Counted from the first letter of the stretch, positions 44,163 to 53,420 are shown. The stretch is DNA of 64,000 nt from Paenibacillus taichungensis (GCF_003287275.1 NZ_QEVW01000018.1:29369-93368), one strand, 5' to 3'. Notes: a model not told the origin generated them from the sequence alone. A program made the numbers and translations.

Positions 44163-47100
44163 GTGGTGAGAAAGAGAGTTGTTTCGACTGCAAGCTTGCT
44201 AGTTCTATTCGTTTGTATGGCATTTTTCCTAATTTTTATTCATCCAAGTGCGGCATCTGCAAACATCGTTCCGACACCTATTTATGCGGCAGAGGATACA
44301 ACAATGATTTATGAGGGAATTAATGCAGGAATGATTTATGAAGATGGGCACCTCGGTTATCTTGATGTAGGTTATCAGGGAACATTCGGTGGCCCTTTAG
44401 AGGTGCAAGTATTACTTAAGTTCAGTTTGCCGCCAACTCCCAATGGATATGAGGTTGAAACTGCAAATCTTTATATTCCTGTAACAGGTGGTAATTTTCA
44501 GGCAACAACTAATTTTTCGCTAAAAGTTTCTACGAGTACAGATCATAGCTGGGCACAGGATAGTAATTTAATGTCACCACCAGTTCCAACTTCAGGCTCT
44601 ACACAATCAAGACTATTAGCCAATAATGTACCTCTACTTAAACCGACACTGGCTCCCTTTAATTTTACTAGCTACATATCAGCGGAATCCGCAAAAGCTG
44701 ATCCTAGAGCAACCTTCATTCTTTCAGGAATGACCGCTCAAGAAGCAGATCAAGCAGGAATAGCGTATTCTGATCATTTTATACAAATGACCGAAAATCA
44801 TGTGCATGACGGCAGTCTGGGTCCGTATTTGATTATTACATACTCCGAAATTGTGAACATCGAAATAACAGGTGTTGTAGATGGTGGTCTATACAACACG
44901 AATGTAACACCGCAATTTAATGTCGGCACAGCAACGTTAAATGGAAGTCAACTTACAAGTGGAACACAGGTTTCTGCTGAAGGTTCTTATACGTTAACAG
45001 TTACAGAAGGCAGTCAATCAAAAACGATCCAATTCCGAATAGATAAGACGCCTCCGACAGGAACGGTAATTGTCAACCAAGGCAACCAATATACGAATAA
45101 TACAGCTGTATCTGTTTCAATAACGCCATTTGTTGGTGTAAATGATATTACACATATCCAATATTCGGTTAATGGAAATCCATTTACACAGATGCCTTAT
45201 GTACCAAGCTTTATGCTAGCTATAGGAGCTGCGAATGGAGATAAAATATTGTCCTTTAAGCTTGTTGATGGTGCAGGGAATGAATCACCGGAATATCAAA
45301 GAGTTATAACGCTTGATTCGGTACCGCCAACAGGCTCGGTCGTTATTAATAACGGAAATGCGTATACAACGAATCGTGATGTAACACTTAATCTATCCTT
45401 GGATAGTGGCGTGACAGATGTGGTTGGGGTACAATTTTCAACTAATAATAGTGTTTGGACGTCTGTCGAAGCCTTTAGCTCAACCAAAAGCTATACGTTA
45501 CCTACTGGCGATGGAAATAAAACAGTATATGTTCGTTTAATTGATCGAGCAGGCAATATTACCGTCATTCAAGACAGTATTATATTAGATACAACAGCAC
45601 CAACAGGTACGGTCGTTGTGAATGATGGTAGAGCTTATACGAATAACTCCAACGTATACGTTGATATAACACCAGCAGCAGGCGTGACGGATATTGTGAA
45701 CATTCGCTATACGCATAACGGATTACCCCCAACAACTCTAGCGTATACAAATAGTTTTACTATTAATGTAGGTAATACGGATGGAGAAAAAGCTATTACA
45801 ATTGAGCTCATAGATGGAGCAGGGAATGTATCTCCAGTGTACAATGCAACAGTAACTTTGGATAAGGTAGCGCCAACAGGATCAATAACGATTAATGGAG
45901 GAGCAGCGTACACGGCATCGTTACAGGTAACGCTTGGTCTCACGTTAGGAGCAGGCGTTGACGATGTAGAGCTTATACAGCTTTCGAATGACAATGTGAC
46001 ATGGTCAACTGAAGAGACATATAACGCGAGCATGAGCTATACACTACCAGCAGGAGATGGAAGCAAGTCAGTCTATGTACGATTGATTGATCGGGCGGGT
46101 AATGTCGGGTCAGCTCAAGATAGTATCACTCTGGATACGACAGCCCCTGTTGTCAGTGGTGTAGAAGAAGGAGAGAGTTACGATTCTTCACAAACCATTA
46201 CATTTAACGAAGGTACTGCAACACTTAATGGTAGCGCGTTTGTAAGTGGGACGTCCGTGGATGCTGATGGTTCCTATGTACTCATTGTTACGGATAGCGC
46301 TGGTAACTCGATTACCATAACATTTACTATTAATAAAATAGCTCCAACTAAATATACAGTAACATACGACGGGAACGGTGCTACTGGAGGACAAGAACCA
46401 GTCGATATTCAGACTTATGGGAATGGAGATACCGTTACAGTATCTGATAATAGTGGGAATTTAGTAAGGACTGGATTTACGTTTGATGGTTGGAATACCA
46501 AAGCAGATGGTAGTGGGATAAATTATGTGCTAAATAACAAGTTTAATATTAACGCCTCAGATATCACACTGTATGCCTTGTGGAAGGTTAGTTCTTATAC
46601 AGTGTCATTTGAATCAAATGGCGGCAATGTTGTGGCGACTCAGAATATATCATACAATGCAACAGCAACAGAACCGACAGCACCAACTAAACAAGGTTAT
46701 ACATTTTCTGGTTGGTTTAAAGAGGCAGCCCTCATTAACCAGTGGAATTTTACGAAAGATGCCATTACAGCGAATATAACGTTGTATGCGAAGTGGATTA
46801 AAAATAACTCTTCTGAAAATAATGGAGGAGGAACTATTCAAACGCCTCCCCAAGATTTAATTGTATTTTTTGAAACGAATGGAGGGAAGCTGTTAGTTCA
46901 TCTGTCTGTCGCGTACGATACAAGGCTGGCAGAGCTACCCGTCCCCGCAAAAGAAGGATATACATTTGGTGGATGGTATCATGATTTGGCTTTGACAAAA
47001 CAGTGGGAACTCACGAAGGATCGAGTGACAAAAGATACAACATTGTATGCAAAATGGGTCGAAAACCCAGCACCGGTACCAACCCCGGAAGAACCACAAT

Positions 47101-47630
47101 CTGAACTACCCGTTGTAACTTTTGACGATATTTCAGGACATTGGGCAAAAGAAATGATTGAGGAATTAGCAAGTCAAGGGATGATTACAGGATATCCAGA
47201 CGGTTCTTTTCATCCCAATGAAAGCATCAAGCGCCAGCACATGGCTCTACTATTGATGCGTGCTTTTGAGTTTGAACCAGTACGTGAGGCAGTTTCATTT
47301 TCTGACGTAACACCAAGCCATCCTAACTATGAAGCCATTATGTCAATGCAACAAGCGGGTATCGTCGATGGATCAAATGGGAATTTTAATCCAAATCACT
47401 TGCTGACTCGTGCAGAGATGGCCAAAATTTTGACGCTCGCCCTTAAGATCGAACCAGGTGGAACAGTTGCTTTCCAAGATGTACCTACAACGCATTGGAG
47501 CTATGATTACATCGCTGCACTGACAGAACTAAAGATTGTACTAGGGGATAATGGCAAATTTAAGCCGGATGAACCCGTGACACGTGCACAGTTTGTGGCA
47601 ATGATGTACCGTGCCTTGAATGTCCTGTAA
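44163..47630 (+). CDS. Secreted multi-domain surface protein: DNRLRE-like, Ig-like repeats, InlB repeats, three SLH domains
   Basis: About 1155 residues. Start taken as GTG 44163, with AAGGA at 44151-44155; GTG 44157 is possible. A signal peptide (VVSTASLLVLFVCMAFFLIF, cut near SAASA) leads to a DNRLRE/CBM96-like domain (about 35-230), four to six Ig-like repeats separated by DxTAPTG-type linkers (about 235-720), three InlB B-repeat-type units (such as GYTFSGWFKEAALINQWNFT), and three C-terminal SLH domains (HWAKEMIEELASQGMITGYP; GIVDGSNGNFNPNHLLTRAE; VLGDNGKFKPDEPVTRAQFV). SLH domains anchor to pyruvylated wall polymers, so the protein is displayed on the surface, probably for adhesion. A paralogue is at 59052. 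Confidence 0.92.
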   Translation: MVRKRVVSTASLLVLFVCMAFFLIFIHPSAASANIVPTPIYAAEDTTMIYEGINAGMIYEDGHLGYLDVGYQGTFGGPLEVQVLLKFSLPPTPNGYEVETANLYIPVTGGNFQATTNFSLKVSTSTDHSWAQDSNLMSPPVPTSGSTQSRLLANNVPLLKPTLAPFNFTSYISAESAKADPRATFILSGMTAQEADQAGIAYSDHFIQMTENHVHDGSLGPYLIITYSEIVNIEITGVVDGGLYNTNVTPQFNVGTATLNGSQLTSGTQVSAEGSYTLTVTEGSQSKTIQFRIDKTPPTGTVIVNQGNQYTNNTAVSVSITPFVGVNDITHIQYSVNGNPFTQMPYVPSFMLAIGAANGDKILSFKLVDGAGNESPEYQRVITLDSVPPTGSVVINNGNAYTTNRDVTLNLSLDSGVTDVVGVQFSTNNSVWTSVEAFSSTKSYTLPTGDGNKTVYVRLIDRAGNITVIQDSIILDTTAPTGTVVVNDGRAYTNNSNVYVDITPAAGVTDIVNIRYTHNGLPPTTLAYTNSFTINVGNTDGEKAITIELIDGAGNVSPVYNATVTLDKVAPTGSITINGGAAYTASLQVTLGLTLGAGVDDVELIQLSNDNVTWSTEETYNASMSYTLPAGDGSKSVYVRLIDRAGNVGSAQDSITLDTTAPVVSGVEEGESYDSSQTITFNEGTATLNGSAFVSGTSVDADGSYVLIVTDSAGNSITITFTINKIAPTKYTVTYDGNGATGGQEPVDIQTYGNGDTVTVSDNSGNLVRTGFTFDGWNTKADGSGINYVLNNKFNINASDITLYALWKVSSYTVSFESNGGNVVATQNISYNATATEPTAPTKQGYTFSGWFKEAALINQWNFTKDAITANITLYAKWIKNNSSENNGGGTIQTPPQDLIVFFETNGGKLLVHLSVAYDTRLAELPVPAKEGYTFGGWYHDLALTKQWELTKDRVTKDTTLYAKWVENPAPVPTPEEPQSELPVVTFDDISGHWAKEMIEELASQGMITGYPDGSFHPNESIKRQHMALLLMRAFEFEPVREAVSFSDVTPSHPNYEAIMSMQQAGIVDGSNGNFNPNHLLTRAEMAKILTLALKIEPGGTVAFQDVPTTHWSYDYIAALTELKIVLGDNGKFKPDEPVTRAQFVAMMYRALNVL

Positions 47631-47675
47631 GAATATTCTTTTACAAACATTGGTGGAAACGGTATCGTAATAGAA

Positions 47676-47724
47676 CTAAGAAAGCAGTTGATCAAGTGAT
47701 CAGCTGCTTTCGTCCAACTAACGG
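47676..47724 (+). repeat. Repeated terminator element D (copy 2)
   Basis: AGAAAGCAGTTGATCAAGTG, then ATCAGCTGCTTTCG and CCAACTAACGG. It matches 32945-32994 and terminates the SLH gene. A further CAGCTAACGGACGAA fragment at about 48014 looks like a partial copy of its tail. Confidence 0.75.
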
Positions 47725-47859
47725 GTAGTTAAGTAAAAAATGTTAGGCAATTTCCTGTTTTTTATGAATTCTATTTAGAAATGAGAGTATTAAGGTGGAG
47801 GTACTTGGCAGGTCCAAAAAGGCCGGATTTTGCCCAAGCGCAGATGTCGTTTGTCGCTG

Positions 47860-47962
47860 GACAAAAACAAAGTTCTTGACCCAAGCTGAAGATAAGAATA
47901 TTGTGTCATTTCTGATTAGGTAGTTATCTAACTAGTACCATGATGGAGATCATCTGGCGAGA
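47860..47962 (+). repeat. Intergenic repeat modules B and C (copy near 47.9 kb)
   Basis: A degenerate B hairpin (AAGTTCTTGACCCAAGCTGA, AGATAAGAATATT) followed by module C (TTGTGTCATTTCTGATTAGG, TAGTTATCTAACTAGTACCA, then ATCATCTGGCGAGA). No gene is seen elsewhere in 47725-48175. Confidence 0.75.
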
Positions 47963-48175
47963 AAAGAGCGTATGAATTTAAGAATTAGAGGGTTGATGGT
48001 TTTTTTTGTACTTCAGCTAACGGACGAAGGTTCAGAGCAAGAATCAAGCATGACAATACTTTGTAAAGAAAAGTCATGTGTAAAGCACCCGGAAAATGAT
48101 TGGAACTAAACTACATAACTATTATTTATCATAATATATCATGCTGCAAATTCAACAAAATTCATATAAAGAACA

Positions 48176-48213
48176 AAAACCTACTGATAGGCCAAATGCC
48201 TAATAGTAGGTTT
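48176..48213. terminator. Hairpin upstream of the thiol-redox operon
   Basis: AAAACCTACT and AGTAGGTTTA arms with an inner AGGC/GCCT pairing. It ends 63 bp before the first gene, so it either ends an upstream transcript or acts as an attenuator. Confidence 0.55.
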
Positions 48214-48275
48214 ATTTCTAGTTAAACGAATCTTAACAATTAGGCTCTAAAGTAATAATAAAAGGAGGAGGAAAC

Positions 48276-48971
48276 ATGATGCAAGAAGCTGTCGTTTGGG
48301 GGCCGCTAATTATTAAATACAATTGGATTGCAATAATTTTTTCTGTACTGGCAGCACATGTAACCATGAAACATTGGTTGAAGGGTAAGAGCGATTTAAG
48401 TAAGCCTATTCTAAATGATATAACCAATGTACTTTTTGGGGCATTCTTGATTTGGAAGTTTAGTGTGATTATTTTTAATCCCGTTACTGTTTTGAATAAT
48501 CCGTACTACCTTCTTTATTTTACCGGGGGTGAGCGTGGGATCTTGCTATCGGCGATTGTAGTTCTTATCTTCTTATTTTTTCAAAGTAGGAAGCGCAGAA
48601 TTACCTTTTGGGTGTATGCGGCAGTATTGGCGGCAAGCTTATTTTCTTATATAATCTTCTATTCTATATTCCAGCTCATTTTTAACAATCCGACAACATC
48701 ATCATTTCTGTATGATCTCAGTCAAATTGTTTTAGCAATCGTACTATTGGTTTGGATGTATAGCAGAAAAGAGAGCTTTGAAAAACCACAAGAAATCAAT
48801 CAACTTATTCTTTGGTTCAGCATCGGACAGATTTTCAGTTACTTTTTTAAAAGCTTTTCTGTAGTAGTTTTCTTAGGATTATCTAGTGAGCAGCTTGTCT
48901 TTTTGACTATTGCTCTATGTTGTTTGTCTATTCACATCTTTATAAAAAAAGAGAGCTTTAATGAATCTTAA
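48276..48971 (+). CDS. Polytopic membrane protein, Lgt-fold-like, of the redox operon
   Basis: 231 residues with about seven hydrophobic helices. The start VWGPLIIKYNWIAIIFSVLA and the following pattern (KPILNDITNVLFGAFLIWKF, YLLYFTGGERGILLSAI) resemble prolipoprotein diacylglyceryl transferase, but the catalytic HGG motif and essential Arg/His residues are not visible, so enzymatic Lgt function is doubtful. It leads an operon with CcdA and a TlpA thioredoxin, suggesting a role in membrane thiol redox. The ATG follows AAAAGGAGGAGG. Function uncertain. Confidence 0.75.
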   Translation: MMQEAVVWGPLIIKYNWIAIIFSVLAAHVTMKHWLKGKSDLSKPILNDITNVLFGAFLIWKFSVIIFNPVTVLNNPYYLLYFTGGERGILLSAIVVLIFLFFQSRKRRITFWVYAAVLAASLFSYIIFYSIFQLIFNNPTTSSFLYDLSQIVLAIVLLVWMYSRKESFEKPQEINQLILWFSIGQIFSYFFKSFSVVVFLGLSSEQLVFLTIALCCLSIHIFIKKESFNES

Positions 48972-49019
48972 CCATCCTGCGTTACGGTTGTTAGGAATAC
49001 TTTGCTGGAGGAATCACAA

Positions 49020-49733
49020 ATGGACAATATTTCAATTCTATTTGCATTAGCGGCAGGGATGCTATCCTTTTTTTCACCCTGCATTTTTCCGCTTTTGCCT
49101 GCTTATCTTGCTAATCTTACAGGCTCATATGGGAGTGGGAAGAAAACAAGTGTTTCAAATAGAACACTTATGATTCGTTCCACACTCTTTATCCTTGGTT
49201 TTACTGTGGTTTTCCTGCTTATGGGTGCTTCTGCGAGTATGATTGGACAAATTTTCGTTGCGAATCGAGGAATACTGGAAAAAATTAGTGGACTGCTTAT
49301 TATTATATTTGGCCTACAGATTGCAGGGATTTTAAATCTTCGTGTTCTCATGTTTCAAAAGCAGCGGGAAACCAAAGCTCCAAAGAACGGAAGCGGGTGG
49401 AATTCATTTGTCGTGGGAGTTGCTTTTGGAACGGGGTGGACACCTTGCGTCGGTCTGGCTTTAACTTCAATTTTGCTGTTGGCTGGATCTTCTGAAACGA
49501 TGTACAATGGAATCTTTTTATTGTTGTTTTATTCGTTAGGTTTAGGAGTTCCTTTTTTATTGATATCCATTTTGATTACCAAGTCTAAGGGTATCATGAG
49601 AAAAATAAATAAATGGTTACCCAGTTTGGCTCTGCTGAACGGATGGATTTTGATCGCGATGGGCTTGCTTTTATTTTCGGGCCAATTGCAAAAGTTAAGT
49701 GCGTGGCTCGCTTCCTTTGCGCCAATGTTCTAA
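49020..49733 (+). CDS. CcdA-type thiol-disulfide membrane electron carrier
   Basis: 237 residues from ATG 49020 (GGAGG at 49007-49011). Six helices with the two redox-active Cys in conserved settings: FFSPCIFPLLPAYLANL and GTGWTPCVGLALTSI, the CcdA/DsbD-gamma signatures. It passes electrons from cytoplasmic thioredoxin across the membrane to an extracytoplasmic thioredoxin, here clearly the TlpA protein encoded next, 21 bp downstream. Confidence 0.93.
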   Translation: MDNISILFALAAGMLSFFSPCIFPLLPAYLANLTGSYGSGKKTSVSNRTLMIRSTLFILGFTVVFLLMGASASMIGQIFVANRGILEKISGLLIIIFGLQIAGILNLRVLMFQKQRETKAPKNGSGWNSFVVGVAFGTGWTPCVGLALTSILLLAGSSETMYNGIFLLLFYSLGLGVPFLLISILITKSKGIMRKINKWLPSLALLNGWILIAMGLLLFSGQLQKLSAWLASFAPMF

Positions 49734-49754
49734 TTAGAGAGGATGATCTTTCCT

Positions 49755-50333
49755 ATGAATAAAAATATTATTGTCATTGTAATCCTGCTCGGTTTGGTTG
49801 GGTGGGGAATTTACGATACAAGTAAGAAAAATAATGAACGTCAAGCAAGCTTGGCAACTAGTGAACAAGCAATGGAGGGAATAGATGACTCTTCACTGAT
49901 TATAGGTATTAACCAAGGGAACATTGCACCAGACTTTGAGTTAAATAGTCTGGATGGTAAAATCTTTAAGCTTTCTGATTTCAGAGGACAGAAGGTAATC
50001 GTCAATATGTGGGCAACCTGGTGTCCGCCGTGTAGAGCAGAAATGCCGGATATGCAAAAATTTTATGATAAGTATGCAGATGAAAATACTACAGTAATTG
50101 CTATAAATATGACAACTTCGGAGAAAAGTGTAGATAGAATTTCTGTATTTTTAGATGAATTTGGGATTACATTCCCAATTTTATTGGATAAGCAAAATAA
50201 AATAGCAGAAATATACCAGGTTCATGCTCTTCCTACGAGCTATATTATTGATTCCCAGGGCGTTATTCAGCAAAAAGTTACAGGTCCAATGAATTATGAA
50301 ATGATGGAAAAACTAGTTAAAGAAATACGCTAA
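49755..50333 (+). CDS. TlpA/ResA-type membrane-anchored thiol-disulfide oxidoreductase
   Basis: 192 residues from ATG 49755 (GAGAGG upstream; ATG 49743 overlaps the ribosome site). N-terminal membrane anchor (NIIVIVILLGLVGWGIYD), then an AhpC/TSA-like thioredoxin fold: APDFELNSLDGKIFKLSDFR, active site WATWCPPCRAEMPDM (WCxxC), and the cis-Pro region HALPTSYIID. It faces the outside and is probably reduced by the preceding CcdA protein. Candidate roles are cytochrome c maturation or spore/envelope disulfide reduction. Confidence 0.93.
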   Translation: MNKNIIVIVILLGLVGWGIYDTSKKNNERQASLATSEQAMEGIDDSSLIIGINQGNIAPDFELNSLDGKIFKLSDFRGQKVIVNMWATWCPPCRAEMPDMQKFYDKYADENTTVIAINMTTSEKSVDRISVFLDEFGITFPILLDKQNKIAEIYQVHALPTSYIIDSQGVIQQKVTGPMNYEMMEKLVKEIR

Positions 50334-50354
50334 GTAAATTTGGAGGTATTTGGA

Positions 50355-51050
50355 ATGAGAGTAGAGGGAACCGGAATTTTAGTAGTAGAAGATGATGTGA
50401 AAATTCGAAAGTTGATTATCTTGTACCTGGAAAAGGAAGGGTATGAAGTATATGAGGCTGGGGATGGGAAGGAAGCTCTAGATGCATTTAAAAAATATGA
50501 CCCTTGTCTTGTTATTCTGGATTTAATGCTTCCGAAAATAAGTGGTGAAGAAGTCTGTAAGAGTATTCGAGCTGATTTGAAAGAAGAAATTCCTATTATT
50601 ATGTTAACAGCTAAAGTAGAGGAACATAGCCGGATTAAAGGATTAAAATCGGGAGCCGATGATTATGTAACGAAACCGTTTAGTCCGGGTGAACTGGTTG
50701 CAAGGGTAGAATCCATTTTGCGGAGGACGGGCCAGCGGTGTAGCAAACTTACGTACCGCGGAGTAACCATTAAACAGTTACGGGGTGAAGTACATTATAA
50801 CGGGGAAAACATTCAACTCACACAGCATGAGTTCCGTCTTTTGTATTTTCTAATGGTGCATCCCAATCAAATTCTAACTAGGGAACAGATCATTGATGAG
50901 CTGTATCCCAATAATGAAAAGGCAGTAACTGAAAGGTCGATCGATGTTCATATAGGAAGATTGAGAGAAAAACTGAGGTGGGACGGGGAAAACGAACTAA
51001 TCGAAACTATTCGGGGAATGGGGTATCGCTTTGTTGCTTTTCAAAAATAA
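50355..51050 (+). CDS. OmpR/PhoB-family response regulator
   Basis: 231 residues from ATG 50355 (GGAGG at 50342-50346). Receiver domain with acidic pocket VVEDD, phosphoacceptor Asp in LVILDLMLPK, Thr in IIMLTAKVEE and Lys in YVTKPFSPGELVAR; C-terminal winged helix with EFRLLYFLMVHPNQILTREQ and VDVHIGRLREKL-like (IDVHIGRLREKL). It sits 21 bp after the TlpA gene and overlaps the kinase gene by 20 bp, so redox genes and the two-component pair form one transcription unit. Confidence 0.94.
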   Translation: MRVEGTGILVVEDDVKIRKLIILYLEKEGYEVYEAGDGKEALDAFKKYDPCLVILDLMLPKISGEEVCKSIRADLKEEIPIIMLTAKVEEHSRIKGLKSGADDYVTKPFSPGELVARVESILRRTGQRCSKLTYRGVTIKQLRGEVHYNGENIQLTQHEFRLLYFLMVHPNQILTREQIIDELYPNNEKAVTERSIDVHIGRLREKLRWDGENELIETIRGMGYRFVAFQK

Positions 51051-52110
51051 TCCATTACGAATCAATATCATGTGGAAATTCACACTGATCAATGTTGCGG
51101 TGATTGGTATTGCCATTTGGCTCGCAGGAGTTTCGGTCAAAGACTATGCTTGTCTTTTGTTTGCCAGTTCCCCGTCTGTGACTCCAGAAGAAAGCGCCAT
51201 TTTCACTCAAACGATGCAGACTTTTTTAATGAAAGCAAGTCTGACGGCTGTTTTGATTGCAGCATTTATCCACTACTTTTTGGTAAAAAAGTTGATTCTT
51301 CCTCTCAAGGAATTGGGTCATGCAACACGACAAATGGCTCAAGGGGAAATGCCAAAACCTTTATCGATTCGTGTTCACGATGAAATTGGTCTGTTAACGG
51401 CTGATTTTAATCATTTAAGCATGAAATTGAAACTGGTAGAGGATTTAAGAAAAAAAATGCTGTCTGATATCTCCCATGAACTGCGGACACCATTAACGAA
51501 TATAAACGGATATTTGGAAGCTTTAAGCACAGGAGTTATTCCGGGAAATAAAGAGCTATTCGAATCCATTCACGAAGAATCGATACGTATTACCCGTTTA
51601 GTTGAGCAGTTGCACCAATTGAATGTGTGGCAAGGAAAGAGGATTTCCAATGAGAATAAGATGAATGTACTCTCTATAGAAAAGCTGATTGAATCCTGTA
51701 TGGATCACTTTTCATTAGAGTTCAAGAATAGAGGGGTCATTATTGATCTCAAGACTGAAGCAGCGAAAGTAGTAGGAGATGAAGATGGGCTAAAACAGGT
51801 GCTTCACAATCTTCTGACCAATGTACTGCAATATGACGAGGGTGGATGGGTTGAGATTACAGGGAAGCAGAAGGAGTCGAACTACCAAATAATCGTCAAG
51901 AATTTAGGTCAGCCGATTCCTGAAGAACATGAATCTCTAATATTCGAAAGATTCTATCGGATAGATTCATCCCGCAGTAGGGATTCAGGAGGATCAGGAT
52001 TAGGGTTATCTTTAGTGAAGGAAATTATTGAGCAGCAGGGTGGAAAAGTAGGATTGCGGTCAAAAGGGAATGAGCACTCCTTTTGGTTCGCTGTACCATT
52101 AAAAAAATAA
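51031..52110 (+). CDS. HAMP-containing sensor histidine kinase
   Basis: 359 residues. Start TTG 51031 or 51034 (GGGG upstream, overlapping the response regulator stop); ATG 51070 lacks a ribosome site. Two membrane helices (about 14-32 and 68-88) border a small extracytoplasmic loop holding a Cys (YACLLFAS), then HAMP, HisKA with phosphoacceptor His (LSDISHELRTPLTNINGYLE), and HATPase boxes (LHNLLTNVLQYDEGG; GSGLGLSLVKEI). A Cys in the small loop together with the redox operon suggests thiol or oxidant sensing, as inference. Confidence 0.93.
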   Translation: MLLFKNNPLRINIMWKFTLINVAVIGIAIWLAGVSVKDYACLLFASSPSVTPEESAIFTQTMQTFLMKASLTAVLIAAFIHYFLVKKLILPLKELGHATRQMAQGEMPKPLSIRVHDEIGLLTADFNHLSMKLKLVEDLRKKMLSDISHELRTPLTNINGYLEALSTGVIPGNKELFESIHEESIRITRLVEQLHQLNVWQGKRISNENKMNVLSIEKLIESCMDHFSLEFKNRGVIIDLKTEAAKVVGDEDGLKQVLHNLLTNVLQYDEGGWVEITGKQKESNYQIIVKNLGQPIPEEHESLIFERFYRIDSSRSRDSGGSGLGLSLVKEIIEQQGGKVGLRSKGNEHSFWFAVPLKK

Positions 52111-52307
52111 TACCAATATTATTGAACTATACTTTCTGTCCCATTTCACTGGTTATAAAATGCATCCCTTAGATTTCATCGGATAAATCAGTGTTTATTC
52201 CAATGTCTATTCTAAGGGCTGCACTTCATAGGAGAAGTTAGAGTTGCCCAGACTTATTAGCGTTCTGGCACTTAACAATGAGTATATGAGTATGTATTAT
52301 AATTTAT

Positions 52308-52715
52308 CTACATACCAATAAATACATTTCTACTTGTGGGGCCCCAATTCGCCCCCATATAACCTGTCATCCCCTCAAGGTTAACAAAACAAGGCAGTAC
52401 GGTTTACAATACACCCGGCACTGCATTAACCCTAAACGTGATATGAAATCTCATGTTTGAGTTATCGACTGGTGTGATCTGGGCCATATCTGGACGTATT
52501 GAGTTGGAAGACATGAGTGCATCACTCATTCCCACGGTTGCAATACCGGAAGGTGTTTCCATAGTACTCCTAATCCAGTAGTTTGAAATATGTGTTGCTG
52601 ATCCCAAATCTGTCCGCTGATCATATGTAATTAGAATTTGATTTGCTGCACTCTGTTTGGCTTCCAAAAGAATTGGATGCGGCATCATCTCACGCTCATT
52701 CCGGAAATTAAACAT
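52308..52715 (-). pseudogene. Small protein gene of unknown function with in-frame TAA
   Basis: Frame from 52715 (MFNFRNEREMMPHPILLEAK, ANQILITYDQRTDLGSATHI, NYWIRSTMETPSGIATVGMS) meets TAA at 52404-52406 after VPGVL; the same frame then continues as TVLPCFVNLEGMTGYMGANW and SRNVFIGM to TAG at 52308-52310. The continuation is clearly coding, so the gene was about 135 codons and is broken by one nonsense codon. The sequence resembles beta-rich Ig-like surface modules, but I do not recognise the family securely. It lies opposite and upstream of the Hint remnant. Confidence 0.65.
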
Positions 52716-52834
52716 TATTAATTGCCCCCTTAGTAAAATTAGTCAACAGCCTATACAGTGTATGAATAGTAAATTATTCATATACCATTGGGTGCTGAGC
52801 TTATTTCAATTAGGAAACGTTTAAATGTAGATAA

Positions 52835-53038
52835 AATCAATCGTTTTGGGTCGAAGACAAAGGCTGGGTCTTCGCTGATGAACTTCAGGTGGGCGACAAA
52901 CTCCAAAAGGCTGATGGAAGTAATCTTACAATTGACTACGTGGAGACTGTTAAGCTTGATAAGCCAGTAACAGTTTATAATTTTACGGTTGCGGACTTCC
53001 ATACGTATTATGTAACTGATTTAGATTTGGGTGCATAA
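52835..53038 (+). pseudogene. Remnant of a polymorphic-toxin Hint (pretoxin-Hint) domain
   Basis: An open frame without a start reads NQSFWVEDKGWVFADELQVG, then DKLQKADGSNLTIDYVETVK and VTVYNFTVADFHTYYVTDLD before TAA. This is the C-terminal half of a Hint domain as found just before the toxin module in WapA/Rhs-type polymorphic toxins: NHPFWV-like start, WV..DL..GD core, and the DFHTYYV terminal motif that is normally followed by a VHN cleavage site. The cleavage site and toxin are missing, so it is a dead fragment. The 53039-53223 stretch after it shows no gene. Confidence 0.75.
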
Positions 53039-53223
53039 TACGTGTATCTTTCTTACACTAGGATGACTCAACTAACTATAAAGAAGATATAACGAGACAA
53101 ACGGTTTTGGAATAGCCCTTCAGGGAGTTTGAATTGTATATGCCAGAAGTATGGAGGAGACCAAATCATTTGTAGATGGATGGACAACAACATCATATAA
53201 AAATGAAGAAGGAGAAAAATGTA

Positions 53224-53320
53224 TTGTCCAGGGACAAAAACATGGTCCCATTGAAGTCGCTATTTTAGCGGATTTTTAATTTTATCGGTACATGTTCTAG
53301 TCCCAAGTTAAGGATCGTCC
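53224..53320 (+). repeat. Intergenic repeat modules A and partial B (copy near 53.2 kb)
   Basis: Module A: TTGTCCAGGGACAAAAACAT, GTCGCTATTTTAGCGGATTT hairpin, TTTTATCGG (to 53288); a partial module B follows (ATGTTCTAGTCCCAAGTTAA, GGATCGTCCC). It lies 130 bp before the catalase gene. Confidence 0.8.
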
Positions 53321-53420
53321 CAGTATTTTCTCGTTATAAGTTTGAGACAGACATGCTGACATATCCGTACATAGCCATGCATATATATCCCCGACAATGT
53401 AGATATGGGGGGGCGGATCA

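Noticed and set aside
48276..48971. Annotating the first redox-operon gene as functional lgt
   Set aside because: Overall hydrophobic pattern is similar, but the HGG motif and essential charged residues are not visible and the neighbours are redox genes.
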